Of a stretch of DNA of 64,000 bases, positions 40,875 through 50,717 are shown one piece after another. Under the pieces are notes generated by a model. It had not been told where the DNA came from and searched no databases. It saw only the letters and a program-made list of their open reading frames with translations. Positions within the stretch are counted from its first letter, which is position 1. Each line of letters opens with the position of its first letter. The translations under genes were made by a program, and so were the position numbers. Source of the stretch: Clostridia bacterium (lineage in GTDB: Bacteria; Bacillota; Clostridia; Christensenellales; CAG-138); contig JAEDIC010000008.1 in NCBI GenBank assembly GCA_016292635.1, positions 1-64,000 on the forward strand, in the 5' to 3' direction.

Positions 40875-43733
40875 ATGAATGAACAACTTATCATCAAGGG
40901 AGCAAGGGAACATAACCTTAAGGATATAGACATAACCCTGCCCCGAAACAAACTTATAGTATTCACGGGCCTTAGCGGCAGCGGAAAGTCGTCTCTGGCC
41001 TTTGATACCATATACGCAGAAGGACAGCGGCGGTATGTGGAATCCCTTTCCTCATACGCAAGGCTGTTCCTTGGTCAGATGGACAAGCCGGATGTGGACT
41101 ACATAGAGGGTCTTTCTCCCGCAATAAGCATAGACCAAAAGAGCACATCCAACAACCCGCGCTCCACCGTGGGCACGGTAACAGAGATACACGACTATTT
41201 CAGGCTGCTGTACGCCCGCACGGGACACCCGCACTGCCCAAAGTGCGGCCTGCCCATTGAACGGCAGAGCATAGATGTGGTAGTGGACAGGATAATGTCC
41301 ATTGGGGAAGGGCGCGTACAGGTCATCGCTCCCGCAGTGCGGGCCAAAAAGGGCGAGCACGCAAAGCTTCTTGAGCAGATACGCAAGGATGGCTATGTAC
41401 GTGTAAGAGTGGATGGCGAGGTATATGATATAAACGATGTGCCTCCGCTGAACAAGCAGAAAAAACACACCATAGATGTGGTGGTGGACAGGCTTAAGAT
41501 AAAGCCCGGCATAGAGAGCAGGCTGGCGGAATCCATGGAGACGGCCTTCGCATTCGGCGACGGTCTTGCAAAGGTGGATGTTATAGGCGGGGAAGAGCTT
41601 ATCTTTTCCGAAAAATACTCCTGTCCGGACTGCGGCATAAGCATAGAAGAGCTCACCCCCCGTATGTTCTCGTTCAACAACCCATACGGCGCCTGCCCCT
41701 GCTGCGGCGGATTGGGTTCACTGATGAAGGTGGACCCGGATCTTGTTGTGCCGGATAAATCGCTGTCCCTTGCAGAGGGGGCAATATGCGTAAGCGGCTG
41801 GCAGAGCGGGCCAAACGGCGGCGGCATGGCGGATATGTACTTCGGAGCCATTGCCAACCACTATGGGTTTTCTCTGGATGTGCCATATGAGCAGCTGCCT
41901 GAAAAGGCGAAGCATGTGCTCATGTACGGCACAGGAGAGGAAAAGCTTGAGGTAAAATATCAGCGTGAATTTGGCAGCGGCATATTCAAGACATCCTTCG
42001 AGGGGGTCATAACCAACCTTGAGCGGCGGTATCGCGATACCCAGTCCGAGGGCATGAAGCAGACTATCGAGGGCTATATGTCCAACATACCCTGCCCGGG
42101 CTGCGGCGGAAAGCGTCTTAAGCCCGAGAGCCTTGCCGTAACCGTTGGAGGGAAATCCATCGCCCAGGTAAGCGATATGACGGTATCCGAAGCGGGCGAG
42201 TTTATAAACGGCCTGAAGCTTACGGAAAATGAGACCATAATCGCAGAACGCATAGTAAAAGAGATAAGCGCGAGGCTGGGATTCCTTAAAAACGTTGGTC
42301 TGGATTACCTTACCCTGTCCAGAGGCGCCTGCACTCTGTCCGGCGGCGAGGCCCAGCGCATACGCCTTGCTACCCAGATAGGCAGCGGCCTTATGGGAGT
42401 GCTGTACATACTGGACGAGCCCAGCATAGGCCTGCATCAGCGGGATAATGCAAGGCTGCTGGACACGTTAAAAGGTATGCGGGATATGGGCAACACCCTC
42501 ATCGTTGTGGAACACGATGAGGAGACCATGCTCAGCGCGGATTATCTTGTGGATATAGGTCCCGGGGCAGGGGAGCACGGGGGAAGGATAGTTGCCGAAG
42601 GAACTCCCACAGAAATAATGGCCTCCGAGGATTCAATAACAGGCCAGTTCCTGTCCGGGCGCAGGTTCATTCCCGTGCCGGAGCGGCGCAGGGATAATGG
42701 CGGCAGATGGCTTCGGGTAAAGAACGCCCGGGTAAACAACCTTAAGAATATCGATGTGGATATTCCCCTTGGGGTATTTACCTGCGTAACAGGCGTATCC
42801 GGCAGCGGCAAGAGCAGCATAGTAAACGAAGTAATAAAAAAGACGCTGCTCCACGACCTGAACCGGGCAAAGCACTGCCCAAAGGACGTATGCGATTCCA
42901 TAGAGGGCGTGGAACTGCTGGATAAGATAATCGATATAGACCAGTCCCCCATAGGCCGCACCCCCAGAAGCAACCCCGCCACATATACCGGCCTTTTCGA
43001 TATGATAAGGGATATATTTGCCATGACTCCGGACGCCAGGGTGAGGGGCTATAACAACGGCCGCTTCAGCTTCAATGTAAAGGGCGGGCGCTGCGAGGCC
43101 TGCCGGGGCGACGGTATGCTCAAGATAGAGATGCATTTTCTGCCGGATGTATATGTTCCCTGCGAGGTGTGCAAGGGCAAGCGATACAACCGGGAAACCC
43201 TTGAGGTAAAATACAAGGGCAAGAGCATAGCGGATGTGCTGGATATGACGGTCGAGGAGGCGCTGGAGTTTTTCCATCCCATCGAGAAGATAAGGCGCAA
43301 GCTGCAGACTCTGCAGGATGTGGGCCTTGGCTACATAAAGCTCGGCCAGCCTTCCACTACCCTTTCCGGCGGCGAAACCCAGCGGGTAAAGCTTGCAACC
43401 GAGCTTTCCAGGCGGGATACGGGCAATACTCTGTATGTGCTGGATGAGCCTACAACGGGATTGCACATGGCGGACGTGGAGCGGCTGCTGGACATACTGA
43501 AGCGCCTTGCGGACGGCGGCAGCACCGTAGTGGTAATTGAGCACAATTTGGATGTGATAAAGTGTGCCGACCATATAATCGACATGGGCCCCGAAGGGGG
43601 AGCAGGAGGCGGTATGGTTATTGCGGCGGGCACTCCGGAGCAAGTTGCGGCGGTTTCGGGCAGCTACACGGGAAAATACCTTGCCCCAATACTTAAACGG
43701 GACAGGGAAAGAAGTGATAAAAATAAATCATGA
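40875..43733 (+). CDS. uvrA: excinuclease ABC subunit A
   Basis: A 952-residue dimeric damage sensor with two ABC ATPase units. GLSGSGKSS (about 32-40) and GVSGSGKSS (about 640) are the Walker A motifs; LSGGEAQRIRLA and LSGGETQRVKLA are the signatures. Zinc-binding cysteines occur in CPKCGLP, CPDCG with CPCCGG, and CEACRGDG with CEVCKG. It loads UvrB at lesions. The start at 40875, directly after the uvrB stop, gives the canonical MNEQLIIKGAREHNLK; the frame is open further upstream inside uvrB but that part is not protein-like for UvrA. Confidence 0.98.
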   Translation: MNEQLIIKGAREHNLKDIDITLPRNKLIVFTGLSGSGKSSLAFDTIYAEGQRRYVESLSSYARLFLGQMDKPDVDYIEGLSPAISIDQKSTSNNPRSTVGTVTEIHDYFRLLYARTGHPHCPKCGLPIERQSIDVVVDRIMSIGEGRVQVIAPAVRAKKGEHAKLLEQIRKDGYVRVRVDGEVYDINDVPPLNKQKKHTIDVVVDRLKIKPGIESRLAESMETAFAFGDGLAKVDVIGGEELIFSEKYSCPDCGISIEELTPRMFSFNNPYGACPCCGGLGSLMKVDPDLVVPDKSLSLAEGAICVSGWQSGPNGGGMADMYFGAIANHYGFSLDVPYEQLPEKAKHVLMYGTGEEKLEVKYQREFGSGIFKTSFEGVITNLERRYRDTQSEGMKQTIEGYMSNIPCPGCGGKRLKPESLAVTVGGKSIAQVSDMTVSEAGEFINGLKLTENETIIAERIVKEISARLGFLKNVGLDYLTLSRGACTLSGGEAQRIRLATQIGSGLMGVLYILDEPSIGLHQRDNARLLDTLKGMRDMGNTLIVVEHDEETMLSADYLVDIGPGAGEHGGRIVAEGTPTEIMASEDSITGQFLSGRRFIPVPERRRDNGGRWLRVKNARVNNLKNIDVDIPLGVFTCVTGVSGSGKSSIVNEVIKKTLLHDLNRAKHCPKDVCDSIEGVELLDKIIDIDQSPIGRTPRSNPATYTGLFDMIRDIFAMTPDARVRGYNNGRFSFNVKGGRCEACRGDGMLKIEMHFLPDVYVPCEVCKGKRYNRETLEVKYKGKSIADVLDMTVEEALEFFHPIEKIRRKLQTLQDVGLGYIKLGQPSTTLSGGETQRVKLATELSRRDTGNTLYVLDEPTTGLHMADVERLLDILKRLADGGSTVVVIEHNLDVIKCADHIIDMGPEGGAGGGMVIAAGTPEQVAAVSGSYTGKYLAPILKRDRERSDKNKS

Positions 43734-43756
43734 TCGTTCAGGATGTGTCAAATCTC

Positions 43757-43785
43757 TTGAAAAAAATCCATGATGAGCGTATAAT
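43757..43785 (+). promoter_or_regulatory. sigma-A promoter for rex
   Basis: TTGAAA (43757-43762), 17-bp spacer, TATAAT (43780-43785). A small GGGCA-AAAA-TGCCC hairpin follows at 43803-43816. No clear Rex operator (TTGTGAA...TTCACAA) overlaps it. Confidence 0.75.
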
Positions 43786-43842
43786 CATTAATGGGTAATG
43801 ATGGGCAAAAATGCCCGGTACATATAACGCTTGGAGGGAAAA

Positions 43843-44469
43843 ATGGAAGTTCGCAGGGTTTCAGAGGCGGTTATAAGGCGTATGCCAAAGTATTACAGGC
43901 AGCTTCAGGTGCTGCAGGCTCAGGGCGTAGAGCGTATTTCCTCCGGCAAGCTTGCCCAGATGATGCGGCTGAACGCATCTCAGGTGCGGCAGGATTTTAA
44001 TTGCTTTGGCGGCTTTGGTCAGCAGGGCTACGGCTACAACGTTAATACCCTTCTTAATGAGATCAAGGGCATACTGGCGCTTAACCAGACCCATGTGGCC
44101 ATAGTGGCTGGTGCGGGCAATATCGGCCGCGCACTTGCCAGCTTTGACAATTTTGAACAGCAGGGCTTCAGCATTACCGCCCTTTTCGATATTAACGAAG
44201 AGCTGGTGGGCACCCAGGTAAACGGCAAGCCGGTGCTGAACATAAGCGAAATGGAAGAATATGTAAAGCAGAACAACGTTACCGTGGGTATAATTGCCGC
44301 CCGCAGGAGCGCGGCCCAGGAACTTGCGGACCGCATGGTGCAGGCGGGCATAAAAGGCATATGGAACTTCGCCCCAATCGACGTTACAGCGTCCGTACCT
44401 GTGGAGAATATTCACATGACCGACAGCCTCATCTGCCTCACATACAAAATGTTCCACAATGTGGGATAG
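43843..44469 (+). CDS. rex: redox-sensing transcriptional repressor Rex
   Basis: A 208-residue repressor that senses the NADH/NAD+ ratio and controls fermentation genes. The N-terminal winged helix (about 1-80) has RRMPKYYRQLQ and ISSGKLAQMMRLNASQVRQDF. The Rossmann part has GAGNIGRAL (about 88-96), and the C-terminal helix that swaps between subunits is present. TTGGAGGG stands before the ATG at 43843; the first ATG upstream lacks spacing. It is a single-gene unit. Confidence 0.97.
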   Translation: MEVRRVSEAVIRRMPKYYRQLQVLQAQGVERISSGKLAQMMRLNASQVRQDFNCFGGFGQQGYGYNVNTLLNEIKGILALNQTHVAIVAGAGNIGRALASFDNFEQQGFSITALFDINEELVGTQVNGKPVLNISEMEEYVKQNNVTVGIIAARRSAAQELADRMVQAGIKGIWNFAPIDVTASVPVENIHMTDSLICLTYKMFHNVG

Positions 44470-44506
44470 GACCAGCAATAAAAGAAAAAACAAGCTTGCA
44501 AAGCAC

Positions 44507-44545
44507 AAAAAAAGCAGCCGCATATGAGATTGCGTCTGCTTTTTG
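44507..44545. terminator. bidirectional terminator between rex and maf
   Basis: AAAAAAAGCAG, GCA, loop, TGC and CTGCTTTTTG; usable by both convergent genes. Confidence 0.75.
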
Positions 44546-44571
44546 TTTTGCCTTAATTTATAAATTACGGA

Positions 44572-45159
44572 TTAGTCCGCAGCGCAGCGATTCTGCCATT
44601 TGGGATATATGCCCACGTTTTTCAGCATATCGCACAGCCTGGGAATGGACATTCCTATGACGGTAAAGTAACAGCCTTCAACTCTTTTTACCAGCACAGC
44701 GCCCAGGCCCTGTACGCCGTAGGAGCCTGCCTTGTCCATGGGGTCGCCGGTGTCTATGTAGTCCCAGATAAGGTCGTCGGACAGTTCTTCAAAGGTTACA
44801 TGGGTGGCTTCGTGGCAAATCTGGGTGGAATCGTCGGTAAGCACAGCTATGCCTGTGTATACCGTATGGGTGCGGCCGGAAAGCTTGCGGAGTATCCTGT
44901 AGGCGTCATCCCGGTCTTTGGGCTTTCCAATTATCTCGTTATCCAGCCATACCACCGTATCCGAGCCCACAACGCAGCTGCCGGGATGCTTTTTCTTTAC
45001 TGCGGCGGCCTTTCTGAGAGCCAGAAGCTCCACAAATTCGCCCGGCTCTGTAAAGGCTACATTTTCATCGGCGTCGCTGGGGATACAGGTGTATTCCAGG
45101 CCTATCAGCCGAAAAAGCTCCCTGCGCCGCTGGGACTGGGAGGCGAGAATAAGCTCCAT
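44572..45159 (-). CDS. maf: Maf nucleotide pyrophosphatase
   Basis: A 195-residue enzyme that hydrolyses nucleoside triphosphates such as dTTP, UTP or modified pyrimidines. Family motifs are present: LILASQSQRRRELF (3-16), VVGSDTVVWLDNEIIGKP (about 63-80), GRTHTVYTGIAV (about 94-105) and DKAGSYGVQGLG (about 138-149). The start has AGAGGTGC in front; a much longer frame upstream runs antisense through mreB and is not real. In B. subtilis maf also lies next to mreBCD; here it is divergent. Confidence 0.95.
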   Translation of the reverse strand: MELILASQSQRRRELFRLIGLEYTCIPSDADENVAFTEPGEFVELLALRKAAAVKKKHPGSCVVGSDTVVWLDNEIIGKPKDRDDAYRILRKLSGRTHTVYTGIAVLTDDSTQICHEATHVTFEELSDDLIWDYIDTGDPMDKAGSYGVQGLGAVLVKRVEGCYFTVIGMSIPRLCDMLKNVGIYPKWQNRCAAD

Positions 45160-45288
45160 AAAGCACCTCTGTCTATAAAAATCACAAATAGAATACCACA
45201 GAGCGGATTGGGAAACAATCCCCGCCTGTATAACACAAACAATATATGGAAATACTTTCCCCATAACAGATTCGGAGGTATCCATACA

Positions 45289-46329
45289 GTGTTTGGAATG
45301 AAAATATTGCGGGATGTGTTTTGCGAGGGCGTGGCTTTGGACCTTGGCACGGTGAATACCCTTGCCGCCATACGGGGCAAGGGCATAGTGCTGAGAGAAC
45401 CCAGCGCCGTGGCGGTGTCCACCGGTGAGGATAGGGAAATAATCGAGATAGGCAGCAAGGCCATGCTTATGCTGGGACGCACCCCCGGGCAGCTTACGGT
45501 ATGCTATCCCATGAGGGATGGGGTAATATCCGACATGGAACTGGCGGAGGCAATGATACGCTTCTGCATACGGGAAGCCCTGGGACGCAAGGCAGGGCCA
45601 ATGGGCATACGTCTTGCGCTGTGCCTGCCCCTTTGCGTAAGCGATATCGAGCGGAGGGCGCTGATGGAGGCGGCGAAAAACGCGGGAGCACGGGAGATAA
45701 TAGTGCTGAATGAGGCGCTGGCAGCCGCAATAGGCGCGGGGATTCCCGTAACAGAGCCAATAGGCCATATGGTGGTTGACATGGGCGGCGGCACCACGGA
45801 TGCGGCGGTGGTAACATTGGGAGGCATTGCGGCACATAAATCCGTGCGCACGGGCGGAACCCATCTTGACAAAGCCATAGTTGAATATATCGGCAGGGAA
45901 TACCGCCTGAGCATAGGCGAGCGAACTGCGGAGCAGGTGAAGATGAACATAGGCAGCGCGCTGCTGGGCGGAGAGGATCATATGCAGATTCGGGGACGCA
46001 ATATGGAGACGGGAATTCCGGAAAGCATAATAGTGGGCCGTGGAGAGATAAGCTACGCCATAAAGAATGAGGTGCGGGATATGGTGAACGCCATAAAGGA
46101 AACGCTGGCCCAAACACCTCCGGAGCTTGCCGGGGATATATACGACACCGGCATTACCCTTACCGGCGGCGGGGCGAACCTTGACGGAATAGCGGAGCTT
46201 GTTGGCAGGGAGACCGGCATGGCTGTGCGGGTAGCGGAGGACCCTGAAAACTGCGTGGTAAAGGGGGCGCTTATGGCGCTGGATATGGGCGAAGAGGCCG
46301 GAATATACCATGAGGCGGTGAGCGCATAG
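45289..46329 (+). CDS. mreB: rod-shape determining protein MreB
   Basis: A 346-residue bacterial actin that guides lateral wall synthesis. The phosphate-1 loop is ALDLGTVNTLA (about 16-26), the connect-1 region is MRDGVISDMELAEAM, the phosphate-2 loop is VVDMGGGTTDAAV (about 162-174), and the adenosine loop is LTGGGANLDG (about 290-299). I choose the GTG at 45289, giving MFGMK..., since GGAGG lies 10 bases upstream and MreB proteins commonly begin MFG; the ATG at 45298 is an alternative. It heads the mreBCD-mrdA cluster. Confidence 0.95.
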   Translation: MFGMKILRDVFCEGVALDLGTVNTLAAIRGKGIVLREPSAVAVSTGEDREIIEIGSKAMLMLGRTPGQLTVCYPMRDGVISDMELAEAMIRFCIREALGRKAGPMGIRLALCLPLCVSDIERRALMEAAKNAGAREIIVLNEALAAAIGAGIPVTEPIGHMVVDMGGGTTDAAVVTLGGIAAHKSVRTGGTHLDKAIVEYIGREYRLSIGERTAEQVKMNIGSALLGGEDHMQIRGRNMETGIPESIIVGRGEISYAIKNEVRDMVNAIKETLAQTPPELAGDIYDTGITLTGGGANLDGIAELVGRETGMAVRVAEDPENCVVKGALMALDMGEEAGIYHEAVSA

Positions 46330-46392
46330 CGGCATATTTTCGCATAAAATGACCAAATGGGTAAACATAATGTAACGATTTGCCGCCACGCC

Positions 46393-46421
46393 TTGCGCAT
46401 GGCGGTACTTGCATTTATAAT
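46393..46421 (+). promoter_or_regulatory. possible internal promoter before mreC
   Basis: TTGCGC (46393-46398), 17-bp spacer, TATAAT (46416-46421), within the 160-bp gap between mreB and mreC. Confidence 0.5.
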
Positions 46422-46489
46422 AATTATCGGGATTTCATGGCGTTGCGGCGCCTTGCCCACGGGAACCGACTTTGCAAAGGAGACGCTCA

Positions 46490-47335
46490 ATGGGAGGCTT
46501 TTTTCAGAGCAAGGGTTTTATAATTCTGCTCGTGGTTATTGCGGTGCTGGCCATTCTGGCTGCCGTCACATATGACGACAGGGCAGAGGTGACTTTTATT
46601 GAGGATGTCGTAAATACCGTTGTTGCCCCCATACAGTCCTTCTCGGTAAAGGCGTCAAACTCCATAATAGCCTTTTTTGAGAGGGTGTTCAGCTCCACGG
46701 ATCTTGACAAGGAAAACGAGCAGCTAAAGGTGCGGCTTGCCCAGTATGAAATAATCGAAAGCGAGCTCAATACACTTCGTGAAGAAAATGAGAGGCTGAA
46801 GGAGCTGCTCAATTATACCGAGGTAACTGAAACATACAAATACATCACCGCTACAGTAATAGGCAAGAGTCAGGGAGTATGGTTCAGCGAGTTTACCGTA
46901 AACGCCGGGCGAAACGACGGCGTTACGGAAAACCAGGCAGTGGTGAACGCTGACGGCCTGGTTGGCAGGGTAAGCAGCGTAAGCGCCAATACCTGCAAGG
47001 TAACTTCCATAATAGACAGCACATCCGACGTAAGCGTAATGGTGGAACGTACCCGCGATTATGGCTTTGCCCGGGGCATACTCAATACCGATGACGACGA
47101 AAAGCTGGAGCTTTATTATCTGCCCAGCGGCTACGACCTTGTGCCCGGCGACAATATACTCACCAGCGGCATCGGCGGCATATTCCCCAAAGGTATCGCC
47201 GTGGGTACCGTAACCGAGGTTTCCCGCGCAAACGAGGATACCGAGGACAGAAACGCCATCATACAGCCCGCCGTGGATTTCCTCCGCCTTGAAGAGGTTA
47301 TGATAGTAAACGTGGCTGAAGAGGAGGAGGAATAA
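46490..47335 (+). CDS. mreC: rod-shape determining protein MreC
   Basis: A 281-residue membrane-anchored protein: one N-terminal helix (about 7-24), a coiled coil (about 60-100; LDKENEQLKVRLAQYEIIE) and a two-barrel extracytoplasmic domain with GRNDGVTENQAVVN and GLVGRVSSVS. It scaffolds the elongasome and activates PBP2. AAAGGAG lies 8 bases before the ATG. Its stop shares one base with the mreD start (TAATG). Confidence 0.95.
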   Translation: MGGFFQSKGFIILLVVIAVLAILAAVTYDDRAEVTFIEDVVNTVVAPIQSFSVKASNSIIAFFERVFSSTDLDKENEQLKVRLAQYEIIESELNTLREENERLKELLNYTEVTETYKYITATVIGKSQGVWFSEFTVNAGRNDGVTENQAVVNADGLVGRVSSVSANTCKVTSIIDSTSDVSVMVERTRDYGFARGILNTDDDEKLELYYLPSGYDLVPGDNILTSGIGGIFPKGIAVGTVTEVSRANEDTEDRNAIIQPAVDFLRLEEVMIVNVAEEEEE

Positions 47336-47853
47336 TGCATCGGCTGTATGTTGCCCTAACTCTGATATTTGCCATATTTATGGATTCCGTCATATTTGCC
47401 CGCTTCAATATACTGGGCGTGGTGCCGGATTTCGTGCTGGTAGTAACGGTATGCGTGGGCATACTGATGGGCGCAACGGAGGCGGCGGCTGTGGGATGCC
47501 TGACAGGCCTTGCAATAGACGTGCTTTTCGGCAAGGCGGTGGGTGTAAACGCCATGGCATATATGCTTGCCGGATTGGTGGGCGGAATATTTTACAAAAA
47601 GTATTTTGCGGATAATATGCTGATACCGGTGGCCACGGTGGCGGTATGCGCTTTTTTTAAGGAAAACTTTATGGCGCTGATGACCGGTCTTATAGGCGGG
47701 TCATTCAATTATTTCGAAATGCTGGCAACTTACATAGTGCCCTCGGCCCTCATGTCTGCGGCGCTGTGTTTGCCGGTGCATTTGTTCCTGAAGCCCAGGG
47801 TGCTGCGCTCTTCGAAGAAGCGCTATGACCGCAGCGCCGGAGGAGTTAAATGA
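47335..47853 (+). CDS. mreD: rod-shape determining protein MreD
   Basis: A 172-residue membrane protein with about five or six helices, of the low-similarity MreD family; GILMGATEAAAVGCLTGLAIDVLFG (about 42-66) is the recognisable part. It belongs to the elongasome with MreC and PBP2. The start overlaps the mreC stop and the end overlaps the mrdA start (ATGA), so the three are translationally coupled. Confidence 0.93.
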   Translation: MHRLYVALTLIFAIFMDSVIFARFNILGVVPDFVLVVTVCVGILMGATEAAAVGCLTGLAIDVLFGKAVGVNAMAYMLAGLVGGIFYKKYFADNMLIPVATVAVCAFFKENFMALMTGLIGGSFNYFEMLATYIVPSALMSAALCLPVHLFLKPRVLRSSKKRYDRSAGGVK

Positions 47854-50438
47854 AAAGTACTTCATCCAGATTTATAATACTTATAATTGTTTTGGCGCTC
47901 CTTATGGGTGCGCTTATTTATCAGCTTTATCAGGTTACCATGGTGGAAGGCGCCGAGTATGCCGTGGACGCCACGAACCGCCGCACCAGCACCATAGACA
48001 TAAAGGGAACCCGAGGCAGAATACTTGACCGCAACGGCGTTGTGCTGGCATACAGCAAAAACAGTTACAATGTAGAATTCCTTCGGGATGCCGACAACCG
48101 AACAAACTACGACTCCGCCGTATATACCGAGTCCCTTATAAAGGCAATAGAAATAATAGAGGCAGGCGGCGGCGAGACCATAGACACATCCTACATCCGC
48201 AAGGACGAGGAGGGTAATTTCTATTATGACTGGGGCGTGGAAAGCCAGGCCGCAATAGTTGCCCGCTACAAGAATTTCTGCGAGGCCATGGGCTTCTATA
48301 TAGAATACGATGATACCATAAAGGACAAGTCCAAATGGGATACCAGCGAATGGCCTACAGCGGAGGAAGCCTATAACGACCTCAGGGCATATTGGTTTAT
48401 CCCGGAAGAGCTGGGCTTTGAGGAGGCAAATAAGGTTATCTCCATACGACAGGAAGTTCTGCTGAACAACTATCGCGCCTATGAGCCTATCACCATAGCT
48501 TACGATGTGGGCATGGAGGTGGTGGCGGAGATAAAGCTCAGAGCGGATGAGCTTACCGGCCTTCAGACCTCTCAAAGCACAATAAGGGTATATCCCAGAG
48601 GCACAACAGCCGCCCATGTGGTTGGATACCTTGGCAAGACGGTTACCCCGGAGCTTAAAAAGCAATACGGCTATTCCTATGAAGACTATATAGGCATATC
48701 CGGCATAGAGGCAACCATGGAGCAGTATCTTACCGGCTCTACAAACGTGCATCAGGGCAAGCGGGAGCTGGAGGTAAACAAAAACGGCAGCACCATAAGG
48801 GAACTGTCCTATACCCCTGCGTCCGACGGCGACGATGTTATGCTTACGCTGGATATAGAGTTGCAGGCGGTGGTAGAGCAGGCTCTTACGGACCTTATAG
48901 CAGCCATAAACGAAAAGGAAGTTGCCCAGATTGAGGAGAAATACGCCGCATACGAGGAAAAGACCAACGGCAAGGTGGATGGCATAGAGACCGCTAAGAC
49001 CGGCGCAGCGGTGGTAATGGATGTGAACACGGGACAGGTGCTGGCTATGGCGTCCTATCCTTCCTTCGACCCCAACTGGTTCATAGAAGGCCTTAGCGAT
49101 GAACAGGCTGAGGAACTTTTCCAGAGCGAATGGGCGGCGGATACCACTCCGACGCGAAACAAGGCCATATCCACCAAGCTGGCCCCAGGCTCCATATTTA
49201 AAATGGTAACCGGCATTGCAGGCGCAGCCGAGGGCGTACTGAACATAAATGAACAGATAAGCTGCGACTGGGAGTATATCATACGGTATACAGATGACGA
49301 CGGCGACCTGGTAGAGGTAACCTCCAATGCCCCTAAGTGCCATCTTACCTCGCGATCAAAGATAGGTAAGCACGCCAACCAGACCCTTGCGGACGCGGTG
49401 AAAAACTCCTGCAACTATTACTTCTGCGAGGTGGCGAACCGTGTCGGTATCGATAAGCTGAACGAATGGGCCGGCAAAATGGGCCTTACCAGCAAAACTG
49501 GCATAGAGCTTACCGGAGAGGCAGAGGGTATAGTTGGCGGCCAAAGCATACTTTTTGACAATAGCCTTATGGGCGAGGACGGTACGCTGGATATATACAA
49601 TCAAAAGACCAGCCTGCCCGGACTTATATACCGCAAGCTGAAGGAAGAACTGATGCGCTTTATCGAAATGCGTAACATGGAGGTGGATGACGCTGCCATA
49701 GAAAGCTGTGCGAAGAGACTCATGGAGCTTCAGGATGGCTCCATAACCGGCGAGGGCGCCCAGATACGACGTATAATCAGCGATGAGCTGGGCATCCCGG
49801 AAGGTATAACCCAGGAGCGAGACGACTGGATAAACGCCATAACTTCTCTGCTAAACGAGATACAGTGGAAGCCTACTCAGACCATCCGCGCAGGATTCGG
49901 ACAGGGCACCACCCTTGTTACTCCTATAGCCGTTGCCCGGTATGTAAGCGCAATTGCCAACGAAGGCACGGTATACGACGCCCATATTGTGGACCGTGTG
50001 CTGGATGAGGACGGAAACATTGTAAAGGTGGTTAAGCCCAGCGTATTCAACCAGATAGATATACCCGATGAGATATGGGACTCCATAAAGACGGGCATGA
50101 AGGGCGTTGTATCCCCTGAGGACGGCGGTACTGCGGCGCAGGCCTTTACGGATGAGGCGTTCATTGAAAAATACCTTGAGACTGAGTCCTTTGCCGGCAA
50201 GACGGGAACGGCGCAGGTAGGCGCGCGAGCCACCAATATAGATATAGAAAATACTTCCTGGTTCGTGTGCTTTGCACCTCGTGAGGAGCCCGAGATAGCC
50301 ATAGTGGTATGCGTGCCCTACGGCCTGTCCGGTTCGTCCAGCGCTCCGGCAATTGAGGATATACTTTCCTACTATTTCGCCCAGAGCGAAAACGCCGCTC
50401 CGGAAAACCTTGTGGCGATAAACGGAGTAACCGAATAA
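47850..50438 (+). CDS. mrdA: penicillin-binding protein 2, class B transpeptidase
   Basis: An 862-residue monofunctional transpeptidase of the elongasome. A membrane anchor (about 7-27) and the PBP dimer domain with RGRILDRNG come first. The transpeptidase motifs are SxxK in PGSIFKMV (about 447), SxN in NSCNYYF (about 519) and KTG in AGKTGTAQ (about 783). It is longer than usual: about 100 extra residues in the N-terminal part (near 90-200) and an insertion of about 110 between SxN and KTG (near 565-675). Position after mreD supports PBP2/MrdA rather than a septal PBP. Confidence 0.93.
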   Translation: MKSTSSRFIILIIVLALLMGALIYQLYQVTMVEGAEYAVDATNRRTSTIDIKGTRGRILDRNGVVLAYSKNSYNVEFLRDADNRTNYDSAVYTESLIKAIEIIEAGGGETIDTSYIRKDEEGNFYYDWGVESQAAIVARYKNFCEAMGFYIEYDDTIKDKSKWDTSEWPTAEEAYNDLRAYWFIPEELGFEEANKVISIRQEVLLNNYRAYEPITIAYDVGMEVVAEIKLRADELTGLQTSQSTIRVYPRGTTAAHVVGYLGKTVTPELKKQYGYSYEDYIGISGIEATMEQYLTGSTNVHQGKRELEVNKNGSTIRELSYTPASDGDDVMLTLDIELQAVVEQALTDLIAAINEKEVAQIEEKYAAYEEKTNGKVDGIETAKTGAAVVMDVNTGQVLAMASYPSFDPNWFIEGLSDEQAEELFQSEWAADTTPTRNKAISTKLAPGSIFKMVTGIAGAAEGVLNINEQISCDWEYIIRYTDDDGDLVEVTSNAPKCHLTSRSKIGKHANQTLADAVKNSCNYYFCEVANRVGIDKLNEWAGKMGLTSKTGIELTGEAEGIVGGQSILFDNSLMGEDGTLDIYNQKTSLPGLIYRKLKEELMRFIEMRNMEVDDAAIESCAKRLMELQDGSITGEGAQIRRIISDELGIPEGITQERDDWINAITSLLNEIQWKPTQTIRAGFGQGTTLVTPIAVARYVSAIANEGTVYDAHIVDRVLDEDGNIVKVVKPSVFNQIDIPDEIWDSIKTGMKGVVSPEDGGTAAQAFTDEAFIEKYLETESFAGKTGTAQVGARATNIDIENTSWFVCFAPREEPEIAIVVCVPYGLSGSSSAPAIEDILSYYFAQSENAAPENLVAINGVTE

Positions 50439-50511
50439 ACGGCAAAACCAAACTGAACGGTCAAAGCATTTGCAGAATGATAAATCCTGACGGGATATAT
50501 TCCCCAAAAAC

Positions 50512-50540
50512 AAAAGGACGGCGGTGCGCCGTCCTTTTTA
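50512..50540 (+). terminator. terminator of the mre-mrdA cluster
   Basis: AAAAGGACGGC, loop GGTGC, GCCGTCCTTTTT. The next 180 bp (50541-50717) hold nothing I can identify. Confidence 0.85.
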
Positions 50541-50717
50541 ACGTTAATCGTCATCATCTGTGCTACCCGAAAGGATTTGAAGCTTTGCGTCAAGGCGTCA
50601 GCCGTATCCGCGCTCAAGCGAAAACGGCTTTATTTATCAGCGGGCCGGGTTTTTTCGCTAATTCTGCCTATAGCCCCGATATCTCCTGTTTTTTGAGTGA
50701 TAAACGGGAAATAACTA

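Noticed and set aside
44572..46389. A 605-residue minus-strand frame extending maf upstream
   Set aside because: The extra part is antisense to mreB, His/Tyr-rich and without a start signal; Maf begins at 45159.
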